Shown here piece after piece: positions 10,701 to 22,700 of a stretch of 52,305 bases of DNA (the first letter of the stretch is position 1; the number at the start of each line of letters is the position of its first letter). A program made the position numbers and the translations under genes. Source of the DNA: Acanthaster planci (taxonomy: Eukaryota; Echinodermata; Asteroidea; Valvatida; Acanthasteridae); contig NW_019091434.1 of the NCBI RefSeq assembly GCF_001949145.1, forward strand, positions 65,847-118,151, in the 5' to 3' direction. The notes under the pieces are model-generated. The model worked only from the letters and a program-made list of their open reading frames with translations, was not told the origin of the DNA and ran no database searches.

Positions 10701-12799
10701 AAAAGTTACAGCATTGAAAACTGGCATATGTTTTGATTGATTAAAACTCAAAAATTTAACTAAAGTCAAAAAACAATGTGGTCGTAATTCTCAAGATCTT
10801 TCAAGATGGTTTCTTTTCAAACTATTAAACAATGATTTCGAAAATCTATTTGACACGAAATTGTTACAGGATTTTTATAAAAAGTTGTATGGCTTCGCGG
10901 GCAAACAGTAAAAAATAGTATGCACAGGAGGTGAAGATTTCTCTTAATGCTGAGGTGATGACAGAGATAGACAACCCCTTCCAAGTGGAATTTTCCTCTA
11001 GCCACAAAACCATCATTGGGAATTACGTCAACAATTTTTTAAAAAATATTTCAAGAGCATGAAAAGAAATAATAATGCATTAAATTCTTACCTATCTTAT
11101 TGATGAGTCTATCCACGTTGTATGAACATATGGAGCAAGTGATGGAGTACATAGCCATGGCAAAGGAACCCATCCTCACTCCGTCAGCGTATCTGAGTCT
11201 CTCCACGGAGGCAGGGGCAGCTGTTGGGTCGCCCCCGTACACGGCCTGGCCGACGAAATCCGTGAAGTACAGCGAGTAGCAGAGCAGTGACATCCAGCCA
11301 AGGAGGTGCGTCAAGCAGAGGATGCGCAGCGACCACGGCATGAAGACGATGGACAGGAGGTAGGTGCCTATGGTGATGGTCGGGGGCTCCTCGTCCCAGT
11401 CGCCTCCCGTCGAACTCCAGTCTGACTCCGCATCCCCCTCTTCCTTGTTGAAGTGTTTGTTCTTGTCTCCAGCCTCGCCGAGGACCGCCTGCTTGCCTAC
11501 TTTAACGCTGCCGTTGGCCAGACTGTGGCCCGAGGCGAGCTCCTCGTTCGCGTCGGCGTCCTTGTTTTCGACGAAAGTGGTGACAATTTCCGGATTTGGA
11601 GCATTGGAACCGTACGTTTTCACCTTTTGCTTCATGGTTCCCATCTCCATCTTTTCGGCAACTTCTGTTGGTCTGGCGTTGTTCACCTTCTCGTAGCCTC
11701 CATCTAGGGCGCGTTTCGTCTCTCGGGCCTTGCGCCTCTTCTCCTGAGGGAACAACTCGTACAGTGTCTGTTCTCGCTCAGCCGTGACGGTCAGAAGCAC
11801 GGCCAGCACGAAGATGAAAAGGACGATGCTGAAGACGACCCGTACCTGGAGACTGACCGGGTCGTCATCGGTAGCCGGACCCCAGGGGATTCCCCCGATG
11901 GCGTAACCAATGGCACCTCCCAACCCAGCCATGAAGCTGAACGTGGCCAGGCCTTTGGCATGGTCAGCGGGATCGGTCACGTCGATTAGGTAGGCCCGGG
12001 CCGGCGACTGAGCGGCGTCGCAGTTGAAATCGAGCATCATGACACCGAGTATGGTCAGCGCCATTCCGCAGAACCTTATCGCCTTTGGCAGAGCGGGAAC
12101 AGAAGTTACGACTGACGACAGGTGTGTAGGGCTTGTGTTAAAAACGTCCCCAACCGACATGCCTTCCGTAGCTGCACTCTGAGATGAATTCTTATACTCT
12201 AACTGAGATGAAAGGATTTCTTCAAGTTCTTTTATGAGAGCATCACGAATAGGCAGTTCAGTTGTCCTGATGGCAGCTTCGCTTGTTGCATTACTCCACT
12301 GGATTGCATCCACATTTTTTTTATCCATTTGCCGGTAGGCTGAAACATCACACACCCGTCCCGTGGGCCAGCCATAAGGTACAAGAAGGAGTCCAAAGAC
12401 TACGCCGATGGAAAGCAAAATGATAAAGGGTCGGCGCCGGCCCAAGCTGGACTTACAGCGGTCACTGGCGGATCCCAGCAGCGGCATCAGAAACAGGCCC
12501 AAGAGCGGGCTGAGGCACCAGATCAGCGTCATGAAACGGGGCGGGATGCCGATGCGGAGCAGCACCGGGCTGACAAAGGCCGTCTCGGCGGCGTAGCAGA
12601 ACTCGATGCCGCACACGGCGCCGCTGAGGCGGGCCAGGCGCAGGCGGGATTTGAGCCGCCCCGCCACGGCCTGCCGCTCTTCTTCGGCGATTATGGGCTC
12701 AACGTCGTCCAGGACTCGCCGTGGCATGCAGTCCTGGATCAGGGATTTGGTCGAGGTCCAAAACCGCGAACAAGCTGAACTGACCCTTCCCGAAACCAT
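7486..12799 (-). CDS. SLC45-family proton/sugar symporter, complete
   Basis: Three exons, 12799-11092, 8513-8338 and 7737-7486, give 711 aa with matching phases (1, then 0). The family (SLC45A1-A4; MFS, GPH group) co-transports protons with sugars such as glucose or sucrose across plasma or vesicle membranes. Seen here: GRRRPFI at residues 120-126 (the loop 2-3 motif), DFNCDAAQSPARAYLIDV at 257-274, FVGQAVYGGDP at 515-525, and a last segment with RGLGTDIALVQG and DSTVVVVV, all characteristic of SLC45. A polar loop at about 150-238 has NAT, NSS and NTS N-glycosylation sequons. The central loop (about 341-474) is long, charged and rich in Lys, Glu and Asp, the layout expected at the TM6-TM7 junction. 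The length is within the range for SLC45A1/A4-like members. I cannot assign it to one vertebrate paralogue. It is unrelated in function to its EGF neighbours. Confidence 0.93.
8338..8513 (-). CDS. SLC45 exon 2
   Basis: 176 nt; acceptor TTATCCACAG, donor GTG|GTGGGTA. Encodes GARPVYICNHLIYSISMVIL and a further membrane segment with SACAGIQYSTLFTLPFVIV, residues 570-628. The phase 1 entry completes a Gly codon with exon 1 and the exit is phase 0. The donor is only moderate, but other choices break the frame to exon 3. Confidence 0.88.
8598..8815. mobile_element. Non-autonomous DNA transposon with CAGGGGCGGATTC ends
   Basis: The left end CAGGGGCGGATTCTGG and the right end CCTGGATCCGCCCCCG are inverted repeats, next to G-rich and C-rich stretches. 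Both flanks read TATAC (8593-8597 and 8816-8820), a 5-bp candidate target duplication. The ends resemble hAT-type elements, although hAT normally duplicates 8 bp. It lies in SLC45 intron 1. About 218 bp, noncoding. Confidence 0.72.
9361..9424. repeat. Short repeat ending GGACTGTTAGGGTTA
   Basis: Runs from TAACCCCCAGGGTATATG to GGAGGATTTGGGACTGTTAGGGTTA. The right half resembles 31494-31521 and the arms of the hairpin at 41168-41226, so it belongs to a small element family with TTAACCCTAACA ends. Confidence 0.5.
9609..9778. mobile_element. Possible MITE with GGCGTATCC ends
   Basis: Left CAACGGCGTATCCAGCTTTT and right GGGATACACCACTAATTG are imperfect inverted repeats, each next to a G-run or C-run. 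In organisation it resembles the element at 8598-8815. Ends are imperfect and no target duplication was identified. Confidence 0.45.
11092..12799 (-). CDS. SLC45 exon 1: start codon, first TM block, long central loop
   Basis: 1708 nt, an unusually long first coding exon. The ATG at 12799 starts MVSGRVSSACSRFW; it is the first in-frame ATG before the conserved block at residues 58-140. The donor at 11091 reads ATAG|GTAAGAA in phase 1. It carries GRRRPFI, the polar loop at 150-238, the long charged loop at 341-474 and the FVGQAVYGGDP block. GC content is clearly higher than in the flanking DNA. Confidence 0.93.
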
Positions 12800-14600
12800 C
12801 TTGCCGGTAACAGAGAGGAAAACTCAGTCCCATTTAACTCACAGCTATTTACACCGGGAACGGCGATTTCATTTGCACGTGTTGCAGTACACTGGCGTCA
12901 ATGGCTGGCGTAACTAAATCAACGTTTCATAACGAATAAGTTTGCCAGCTCGCATGCTTCTCAGAGACGGCAGTCGTTTTCCTTACTCTTGCCGATCTTG
13001 GAGCCGTACTGCGATATTAAATTTTGATGACAGTCTGGTGGTAACAGTTGCAAGATGTGACAGGCCGCACGGGGAAGGATGAGTCGACAGGAGGCCGGCT
13101 TTCGTCTACGTCATATGCAGGCTGATGGAGTTTCGTCATCCTTCCAGGCGAAGGGATTAGCACCTGCTTCCATTTCCGTTCATCGACGTGGCTCCTGATT
13201 ATTCCCTGCCCAGGAGGCTTCGGAATCTACCAGCCTAGCAGATTAAAAAGTGCATGCGTTATTCATTTCAATGATTTCATCCATTCTCTGACCCCCCCAG
13301 ACAACTATTCGATGTAAACGGGGATGCAATTTTTCTGTCCAAAAATAAGTTTAACGTTTCCATTCTATGAAAAGAATTCCTTCCTGTTTTAATCACTGCA
13401 TGTCTTTTTATTTCTTCCTGAAAAACAGAGAGAGGGGAATGTTTTCAGGCAACAAAAGGAACAGATGTTTCTGGGGAGCATTCCTTGCCAAAAAATCGTT
13501 AGGACTTTAGTATACTTTGATCTGGGAGGATGTCATGCGGATGGTGATTGTAATTAAAGTTTGCAGAAGGACTTTCGAAGGTATGCTGGGCGATGTAGCG
13601 AGACAGATTATCGATTTCTGCTTTTTATGCCGTTTGTCACTCACAAAATTGAAAGAACCGTGCAGCAGACAAAAAAATCCCAAGACTCAGCCGAGATAGA
13701 GCCCCGTTTGAAAGATCCACAATGCTAACGGTGTAAAAAATATCAAGTCAATGTCTCGTGCTTACGTTTACGCTTGTCTTACGTTTGATGTAAATTCTCT
13801 TTAAGAAATGAACCAAGGGAAATTTAGTACTAAAATTATAAATTTCCTAAAATGAATGCTTGTAGTATGTGAAATAATTATTCATTTACTAAAATTAGCT
13901 CTAAAATTACCAAAAGTATTTGGCAATATCAGGGAATTTAGGGCTGTTAATAACGGAATTCTGAAGATCAGAGTTTTTTATATAAAGTTTTAATTTTTTT
14001 TCAAACTACACCCATTAAAAAGATATGTAGTGATGGCCTTTTAATATGCAACGTGTCAGAAGATTCTTTCTGATCTTCCAAACACCACACACCAAGTTTG
14101 TTTTCGATTCTCTGACAGATTAGGTTTTCTTCGTCGCGTGTCGGTCTAATAGTCTCACCTTCGTTTATTAAAACTCCTTAGCCACATTCCGCTTACCCAC
14201 AGTGTTCTGATTGGCCATGCAGTTATTTCATAGGAAGCAGCTGGTTATGCAAATTGTTTAATTACACCCAGAGGAACATTACCTTTCTGCACGGTGGTTA
14301 GATATCACACCTTCACATCAACAATCTTTGCCCAATATGGCAAGATGTTAATACTGTACCGTATTGCATTTGTACTTCGTTCTCTGTCTTTACACCTTTT
14401 ACGGCTTCCACACGGTGAGGAAAAATCGATTAGCCTTTCTTTCGCGAGAAATTTTATTTAGCGTTTTTGTAGCCTCTGAAGGTCATTTATGATACCGGAG
14501 GCGATGTAAACTCCACAGTTAGGGTAAGTAGCATATTGTTGGGGAAGTATATTAATAATGACATGGGTTTAAAAACCTCAATTATCCAGACACTAATTAA

Positions 14601-14774
14601 ATACGAGCGATTCACAATAGTACGCCTCCAAGAGTTTGCAACGCGTTGGCCAATCACAGTGCGCGAAATCTGTCGACCCAATGCGCGTTTGGAAAGGGTC
14701 GGCAGGTTTCACGCATTGTGATCGGCCAACGTGTTGCAAACTTTTGGATGTGCACTATTGTGAATCGCCCGTAT
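14601..14774. mobile_element. MITE-like element with long inverted repeats
   Basis: Left ATACGAGCGATTCACAATAG and right (reversed) ATACGGGCGATTCACAATAG. The arms match over about 80 bp each with scattered differences (for example GAGTTTGCAACGCGTTGGCC against AAGTTTGCAACACGTTGGCC), leaving only a short centre. The whole unit could fold into one hairpin. Open frames crossing it are by-products of the inverted repeat. Confidence 0.85.
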
Positions 14775-15410
14775 TGCATACATACCTTATATTTTAAGCA
14801 TAATGTAAAGTAGGGCCTAATGTACGCACGTACGCATGTACGCATTGTACGCTTGCACGCGCGCTGACATGCACATTCCCCTAATATTAACCTTCTCCTT
14901 TTTTTTCTTGTTTTGAATTTAACTTCTTTGATATTAGTTTTAATACGTAATTTGTTGTAAAACCATTTCACTGCCAGCTTCGGACTTGGCTTCGACTCAG
15001 CAATTTGGACTGGGCTCGGACAAAAATGGACTTGGATTTGGCACGGATTTGAAACCTACACTATGCATTGTAAAAGTGTACACCACCGTGGGATCGCCCA
15101 ATCTTCAGTGTTTTATTTTCTTTCAAAAATTAGGGTGAAAGGGAACCATATCAATGCCTTTTAAAAAAGCAAATCATTTGAATTTTGCGCAGCTAAGGCA
15201 TTGGCTATACTCTGAGCTAGTGTTGTGCCAAACATAAATAAACTGATATTTTATAATTCAGCGCGGCAATAGCATGGCATTTAGCCGCAATTTAACTTGG
15301 CAAATTATATTTGCAGCGACGTCCTTCCACTAAGCAGGGCATGCTGCGCAATCGGTGATCTGAACGATAGTGGCACTGCACTGCTCGATTTGAAATTCAG
15401 CATAGCAGTA

Positions 15411-15614
15411 GCACGGCGTATCCGCCTCGAGCATGCAGAAGCGCCCCCGTATCGGTTGAAAAGAGCCATATTGGTCGGGAGTGTTCATTTTGTTGGTAGC
15501 GATGCGACCATAGCACGTGCATTTCCTTGTCGTTCATGAACCAGCAAAGATCAGTTCCGACCAAAGGAGCCACCGTTGCCAAGAAAATGGGGCTCTTGGT
15601 CCAGCTCGAGTCCG
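15411..15614 (-). repeat. Dispersed repeat (GAGCTGGACCAAGAGAG family), copy 2
   Basis: Reversed relative to the other two copies. On the minus strand it reads CTCGAGCTGGACCAAGAGCC, then GGCTCCTTTGGTCGGAACTG, then ACCAACAAAATGAACACTCC, then AGGCGGATACGCCGTG. It shares ACCAACAAAATGAACACTCC with the copy at 29060 exactly. Confidence 0.85.
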
Positions 15615-15939
15615 AAAGCCGAGGCCCAGTTGGCTAACTACCATCAGCTCAATCACCAACGGAATATAGTTGCAGCACGGAAGGCAAGTTCCCATTTCCT
15701 CGCTTGTAAACACAACTGAGAACATTTAAAAGCACAATACTAGATGGACAAATAGTTTTGTGTCAGTAAAGGCATTGAGCCGTACATGTTTGTTTGAACT
15801 AAAGAAACACGCTACTGGAATTGTGACAGGTGGTCGATTTTTAAGAATCATGATTCAAGTTGACCCTCGGAGTTCCTCCCATCGACAATCACCAACACGT
15901 GAAACCGACTTTTCCGAGGGTAAGGTTGTGTGATCACTT

Positions 15940-16014
15940 ATACTAAAATGTGCTTTTAAATAACCTTTTCAATATGTCATACTAAAATGTGCTTTTAAAT
16001 AACCTTTTCAATAT
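15940..16014 (+). repeat. 36-bp direct duplication
   Basis: The segment ATACTAAAATGTGCTTTTAA...TTTTCAATAT occurs twice without a mismatch, 15940-15975 and 15979-16014, separated by GTC. It looks recent. Confidence 0.95.
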
Positions 16015-19000
16015 AGTAATCATTTTGCAAAGGCCATACCGTTAGTGCTGAATAGTTCTATTAAGGCCAAGGGTCCTCACCGTGAAGGAGCAGACAATAA
16101 AGTGTAGACAAAGGGTCACTTTTGCTGGCATGAATATCGCAGATTATCGCAGAATATATCGCAGATTTTGCCCCAAACTTGAAAAATATGCACCATTGAA
16201 TTCATTTGTAAGTTTTTTGATGTTTGATAAGTTTTGACTTTTAAGACATTAATGGGTTTTTATTCTGTAATCACATGAACCGCTTGAAACATTTGTCACG
16301 GTGAACGACTTTTGTTGTTGAACGAGTATCTCATCGAATGGTCCGTCAGAGGTGGAGGACGTTTTAATTGTTTGACACACAATCATGCTTCTTGTTTTTT
16401 GAAGAGCTGAACATCAGTGATAGACACAACAAATTTCAACTATTATAGGGGTACTTCACACCTTTCCAACAAGTAATCCTCTGTTGAACGAGTACTTAAA
16501 GTGGAAACAAGTAATCTAATTGCCATGTTTTTGGACATCAAATGTTCGACAAAAGGTGACCGTGTGATTTTCGCCGATTTAAAAAACCAACTTACAAATG
16601 AACTTGAAAACAGTAAGTGTTTCATTTTGACCTATGGAATTTTCAGTAAAGATTTATCCTTTGAGCATCGCTGCAAGACTCAAGTCCGGACTCAAGCCAA
16701 TTTTTTTACATACTTTGGCTCACACTCAGACTAAGACTCTACGACTCAGTCCGAATCCCGCAAGAGTCCACACCAAAACCAACCGTTTTGTTGTCCTCAG
16801 CAACCTTCAACATTTAACAAGTAATTAAACGGGAAACAAGGTATGTTTATTTTCAGACTGAGACCACTGCCTGTGTCTCCTTCTCACCCTTTGTTAAGAA
16901 ATCCAAAGACATGCAGGGCAGTAAGATTATGCCAAGTTGCCTCCTGAGACAGCGCATCCTAATTTTTATCTGTTAACTTCATTTTTCCTTTTGAAACATG
17001 TCCAGGATTTAGAAAAAATACCCAAGGCATTTGGTTTTGACAGAGGGGTGCAATGAGATCTCCCAACTAGTCCGACACCAACAACTTACAAATTTAACGA
17101 ACTTGAACTGAACCCTAAAGGGAACTTACCGTTTATAACTCCTTATAACGTTTCGAAGTCAATTTTCCTCCGCTGACTGCCATGAACCAGCACCGCCTGG
17201 AATTCCTAAACTGATTCTCCTACTATTGAAAGGTCAACCTCGCACTCTGTGGTAAAGTCCACAGTTCAGTTATGAGCAAACCCAACTTCACAAGTACTTG
17301 ACCCGACCTTGGTAACACCACCAATTCAAACAGACGGAACCTAACAACCAACCAACCACAAGGAACCTAGACTTCATATATAGGTACACCTACTATGAGA
17401 GAAGTTGAACTATTAATATTATTAATTTACCCACCGACTATGAGCTGTCATTTTACATGAACTTCGTCCGTACGTTGTCCTGATATATCACCCGTACACT
17501 AGGTCTGCGGATCTAGGCTACGTTCAAAACGCTATTTATGATTCCAGTTTCGATTTGGCATACTACGTTTAGATTCCTCTGTCATACACATTCGTTATAT
17601 CATCAACATGTAAACAAACATGTTTTGTTAGTAATTACTTGCCTGATGACTTTTGCACAGTGATCTACCACTGTCTTCTGGGGTATGCTTTGGTCGATAA
17701 AGTGCCCCTACTTCTACCGTGCGTCATTCAGTGCACCGGTGTGGCATTAAGCGCAGTGTACGTTGAGAAAGTGGCAGTGTACGCCCGGTGGAATTTCTTC
17801 CCGGAGACCGGGAAATTCTTTTCGTTAGTACGTCCGTACGGAATTTCCATATGAAAGGGACGTCTTGAGTCTCATCACAAAGCTAAGAAGTACAGAGTCC
17901 TAAGCGAGCAAAGAGCAGATGCCTACAAACAGTGGATATTGTTTGAAAGCGGCTGTCTATTTTCAATGTGCTCAGCATTGACGCAATATTTGGTGCAGGT
18001 GAACATTAAATTGGAACTTAAAAATGAGTGCACATTCGATTATGTCGACCAGTGGTCGATTTTAGCTGGTACCAAGAATACATTTTGTTCATAGGTTACT
18101 AGGGAAGAGCAACCGTATCAACGCCATCACTGACCCTAAATTGACATAAACGTGCCATTAAATTACAGCATTGGGTTGATAATTATTGTGTTCCAAGTTT
18201 GAGAGTGAAGAGAATAAAGACGCGTTGTAAGCAGTTCAAGGCGATACGCTTGTTTTTTGTTGTTTTTTTTACTTTGTAGACGCATGTCACTGTCGAGTCA
18301 CCAGAAAAGCTCTAACCAAATTCTGCCTAAATTACCAATATCACAAAGTCTGTTTAGTGATGAAACATGTTTTAATATCTTCGCTGTCTCCCTGTAAGCA
18401 TATTTAAATATACCAAACATGTTCAGAGTATCGTGGGTTAATGTTTAGCAATTGACAGACGTTCTGGATTTGGATACAGGCCTATATTGTTTAGTCTCCA
18501 AACACGTTTCGATCCCGCTCTTTCTTACACCGCAAAATTATTTGCTACACACTATGATCAGTTCAATGAATTACAAACTGAGCTGAAATAGAAAAATACG
18601 ATTTTAATTAAATTAAACCCAGTTCTAATAATATTTAGAAAAGCTTTAATAAAAAGATTAATTGGTCAGGGAAGGTGGACATAACTATTATCAAGACAGA
18701 AGGAAAAAACGGTTGCAACACTCACATGCACTACAGATGTTTTTGCGAAGTAGGTAGAATATTGAAGAGAAACATTGACAGACTGTACAAAATGTTAGAT
18801 CTTTAAAAAGATCTTTTTTTCTCTGAAGGGAAGTTGTTACATCTCGAATTTTTTAATTGTTCAATTGTTACCAAATACATATATCGTATATACATATAGA
18901 AAGACATGTGGTTACAAGCGGGTTCTTGCACGCGTTCGATGTGCACGCGAAGACCACAAATTCTAGACTAAAATTGTTGCGCGTACTCAGCGTGCTCCGC

Positions 19001-19483
19001 GTCAAACGCGCATAAACCTGCGCACCTATGCAGTGCGTGAGTACCAAAGGACTGTCAATTTCATTTCAAAACACGCCCTCTTTTGTTCCTGCTCGGAGCA
19101 GATAGAAAGGGATGCTCGTGACGAACGCGTAGTTAGTTACGAATCCCTGAACGAACTTGGATGGGGGCATGTGGACGCAAAACCTGAACGCGTGAGTGTG
19201 GTACATTTCTTTGTCATCTGAGTGAAAATTTCTGCATCAACGAAGAGACAGGAAAGGAAAAACAGGCAACCTTACAAACCAAGAACAGAAAAAAAAATCT
19301 CCTAAACAACGAAAAAAGGGATTGCAAGTGCGCCCCCTTTAGATTCTTTTCTGTAATTTGTCAGAACTACACCATGATCATGAAAGGGACCCTCCTAAAA
19401 ACGGGACTGTGAAGAAACAATTCAGGTCTACAGACGCAAACTCAGAGAAGGCAAATTTTATCGATCATCGGCGCAGGCTCCGT

Positions 19484-19766
19484 TTATCGTACTTTCATAT
19501 AGGTCTGCATCAGCGCATAATCCTGCCCGTGGAGCGCGCTCCACGTGGCTCCCCTCGCGTGCTCTGATGTGTGTCCCCCGTTGATGTACTTCCCGTTGAG
19601 ATTGCAACCGTGGCAGGCGTTGTACCACCAGGCGCCGTGGTAGTAGGAGGCACAGTTGTCGCCCCAGTTGTCGCCGTCGTAGTCGTAGGTCGAGAACACG
19701 CAATTATGGTGATAGTGCAGGTTGTCGCCTGCATTACCGCTGTAACTCCAGAAGAAACCACGATAC
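19484..19766 (-). CDS. Gene D exon 5: C-terminal half of the FReD and stop
   Basis: 283 nt; acceptor AATTTCTCCACAG, stop TAA at 19486-19484. Encodes SGNAGDNLHYHHNCVFSTYD, the YDYDGDNW loop, GAWWYNACHGCNLNGKY and GATWSALHG. Two cysteines (NCVF and CHGC) are extra to the usual four of the fold and could pair with each other. High GC; the antisense frame is open and Val-rich by chance. Confidence 0.92.
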
Positions 19767-22700
19767 CTGTGGAGAAATTTGAATTTCTTTTAAAGTAGGT
19801 TTCTTTCAGGGAATAAGGCAAAGGCCGATCGTAATATTTATAAAAGACTGAAGGCTGATGTGTAATTATCGTCATTATCTTTATAACATGAACACAAAAC
19901 AATACATCTCTGTGGTAGTTTTGCATGAAAGGACCGTTAAAGGCCGTTTTTAGAGGCTCAAAATATGTTCATACGGATGATGGAACGTTGACGGGCGACA
20001 GTTGGTTCTCACGGGCCCTTTCGTGTAACCCCATTTCTTTATAGGTAACCTTCAACACCAGGCGTAGGCCTATTAAAGCAAAAAATCTCTATATTTCTTT
20101 AACCACAACTCTTTTATCAGAGTTCTCGCTGGATACTTCTCGAAAACTTCGCAAAAATTACAGGGTGCTACGATGCACCATTGACACACCGAATGCGGTG
20201 GCAGCCATCTTTAGAAGCCAAAGATATCCAGTCGTGGTGACTTAATTTCTGTGTTATTCCACGGTTATTAGCCTTGGCGGACAAAACAGGAGGGCGCAAT
20301 GTAAAGAAGGTACACTTTAAGCAAACACGGGGCAAACGCCAAAGTTTTTACCCACACCAAATAGCGCCCTCCTATATTGTATCCACCATACATCAGAATA
20401 GGTTGATGGACGCGCACGCCTCAGTGAGATAAGAGAATTTCATGCAACCGCTGATATCACCTGAGCATGCCGCATTCTGAATATACTCGTCTTAACCGGA
20501 GTCTCGTCTTATCCGAGCTCGTATTACCGAGAGTCGACTGGTATCAATCGTTGTTCAGCAGAGCCTGCATGCTCAAAACAACGATTAATATAAAGTGCAT
20601 GCAAGTCTATGTACTTCCTGCTCCAGCCAGTCGGAGTATAGCTGACGTTTCATGCAGAAATTCTGTCTATGCTTTGTAATAATCAACAGGTCTCCACATG
20701 CTCAATAGAAGGCGCCTGGTAAATGGTCCAAATTCCTGAGATCAAGACGCAGAGTTGTGTCGAAGTTTCAAATCAAACTAGAGCATAAGCCCCCCCCCCT
20801 TTGAACATGTATTCGCTTTTTTTGCAGGGGCTGCCTATATCTACAGTATTTGACAGACGGCAGATTATATCGTTAGGTCTGGGAACCAGATCAGTGTCTG
20901 TATACAGTTAGATTTGGCTGCGTCCGAAAGAAAAATGGGGCTGGAGCTTAAAATAACTCGTAGCCTACCGGTATCCAGCCACTTTTATCGCACATAGTTA
21001 ATTTTCCAACCGCAGCCAACCGAATCGGTAAAAGTCATGCAAGTGTCTCGAACATCATATCACATACTTACTGCCTGATTCAAAAAAATGCGCGCAGGCC
21101 TTTACCTGTCGTTAGAATTGTGGATGTAAAAGGCGTATTGGGCATAGTAGGCTCCAGAGCCCCAGTCCACCAAGTCGACGCGGAGAGTCCTCGTGGTGTA
21201 GGCCAGACGATAGAGCTTGTCGAGCCCTAACCAAAACTCACCACTGAGGGAGCCAAACCCATTGACGTAGTCGCTCCAAGAGCGGTAGAAATCCTGTATA
21301 GGACAGGGGGAAATGGCATCATCGGTCCTCGAAAGGTGCCTGGGTGCAGGAGCATTCTGCTTTTTCAGTATTTGCCGGTGTACACTGAACACATACTATG
21401 CATTGGCTATAGTCAGAGTGACAAGAACTGATCGTCAGCAGCTCACCCACAAAGTTCTGTATTTTGTCATAACAAGATATTCGTCGACTCGTAGTGCCAT
21501 AAGACAAGATTATCACGCTGTTCATTTCTATACAACTCGCCACCGGATACGTCATTGTTCTTTGCATGCACGATCTTTCCGAAAAATACGTTAGACCTAA
21601 ATATACCTAAAAATGCTCTCCACAACTAAATGCTCAATTTGCATTATATGAGCAAGCCCAGCCGACCAATCAAGCAAGCAAGCAAACACTACTTTAAAGA
21701 CCACAGTGTGAATACCTACCACAGAGCCGTCCCAGCGTCGCTGAAATACGGCCCAGCCTCCTCCGTCTGTGGTCATGTCGCAGTAGACATCGAAGGCCGC
21801 TCCGCTGTCCGGCTTAACCTGGAGCACGCCGCTGGTGGCGTGGCCGCTGTTACGGTAGGCGTTGCAGGACGACGCAATCCCATCGTACGACGTTGCTGCG
21901 TGAAGACAGGCGAAGAACAACACATTTTACCCATCAGTAATAGTTGGAAAAAAGTAGAAAACTGAAGGCAAAGAGAAGAGCATCAAAAGACATTCAGCTG
22001 AATTCATTCAAGTCGAATCTGCAGTTATTGCTCCTCATGTAGTTATCCTCTTTCTGCCTGACAAGGATCGAAGATGGGGCAGACTATCACAGGACATGGG
22101 TAATCAGGCCAAAATTAGGAGGATTCTGGCCAAAAGTGAACTCTTGTTGGAAGCAATCATGTTTCTTCAGAACTTACATAGAGTGCACTGTTCTCCAGCG
22201 AAGCCAGAGGCACACTCGCATCGGAACCAGGGCGGGTGGCAGAACTCGGTGCATGAGCCCGAGTTGTAGCACACGTCAGTATCGGAGCAAGTGAAGGCGG
22301 GAGTATCCTGGAACGCACAGTGAAAACAAAAATACTCTAGTTTTTGACACTCGTTTCCCAAGCAGCATTCCAGGTGTTGACTTGTGTTAGGCCTTTGGAG
22401 TGTGTGTATTGTGTTTAATTTGGGATTTCAACCACCCCTTCGATAACATATGACTTATTAATCATAGTAAAATCTTACCTGCCAATGACCGTTGGAAGGG
22501 GGGTCGTAGTAATCAAAATCTGTGTCTTCCACCAGGTCGTTTGGGTCAGTGGATCTAGTCGCCCCGTTCACCTGACAGATGCCCAGCCGCTCGGCGAAGT
22601 TCATGGACTGGCAGCTTGTGCCCTGCCGTAGGCAGAAGCTCAAGCACTCGGCTGAGGACCGCACCCCGGTGATGTTGCGGACAAGGTGGCCGACCAGGCG

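Larger units (their letters stand above)
12800..19483. other. Intergenic region between the SLC45 and PAN-EGF-FReD genes
   Basis: Contains the upstream side of gene E (about 12.8-13.3 kb) and the 3' side of gene D. It also holds an inverted-repeat element at 14601-14774, a dispersed repeat copy at 15411-15614, and a 36-bp direct duplication at 15940-16014. Degenerate GACTC-rich simple sequence occurs near 14980-15045 and 16675-16765. The open frames in it lack family signatures or lie inside the inverted-repeat element. No gene is supported. Confidence 0.6.

Noticed and set aside
14487-14971. Open frames with similar peptides on both strands
   Set aside because: They are caused by the inverted repeat at 14601-14774.
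17791-17818. Small hairpin GAATTTCTTCCCGG / CCGGGAAATTC
   Set aside because: Short, with a 2-base bulge; not above background for this window.
19571-19798. Val-rich open frame on the plus strand
   Set aside because: Antisense of the gene D FReD exon; the sense strand has full fibrinogen-domain homology.
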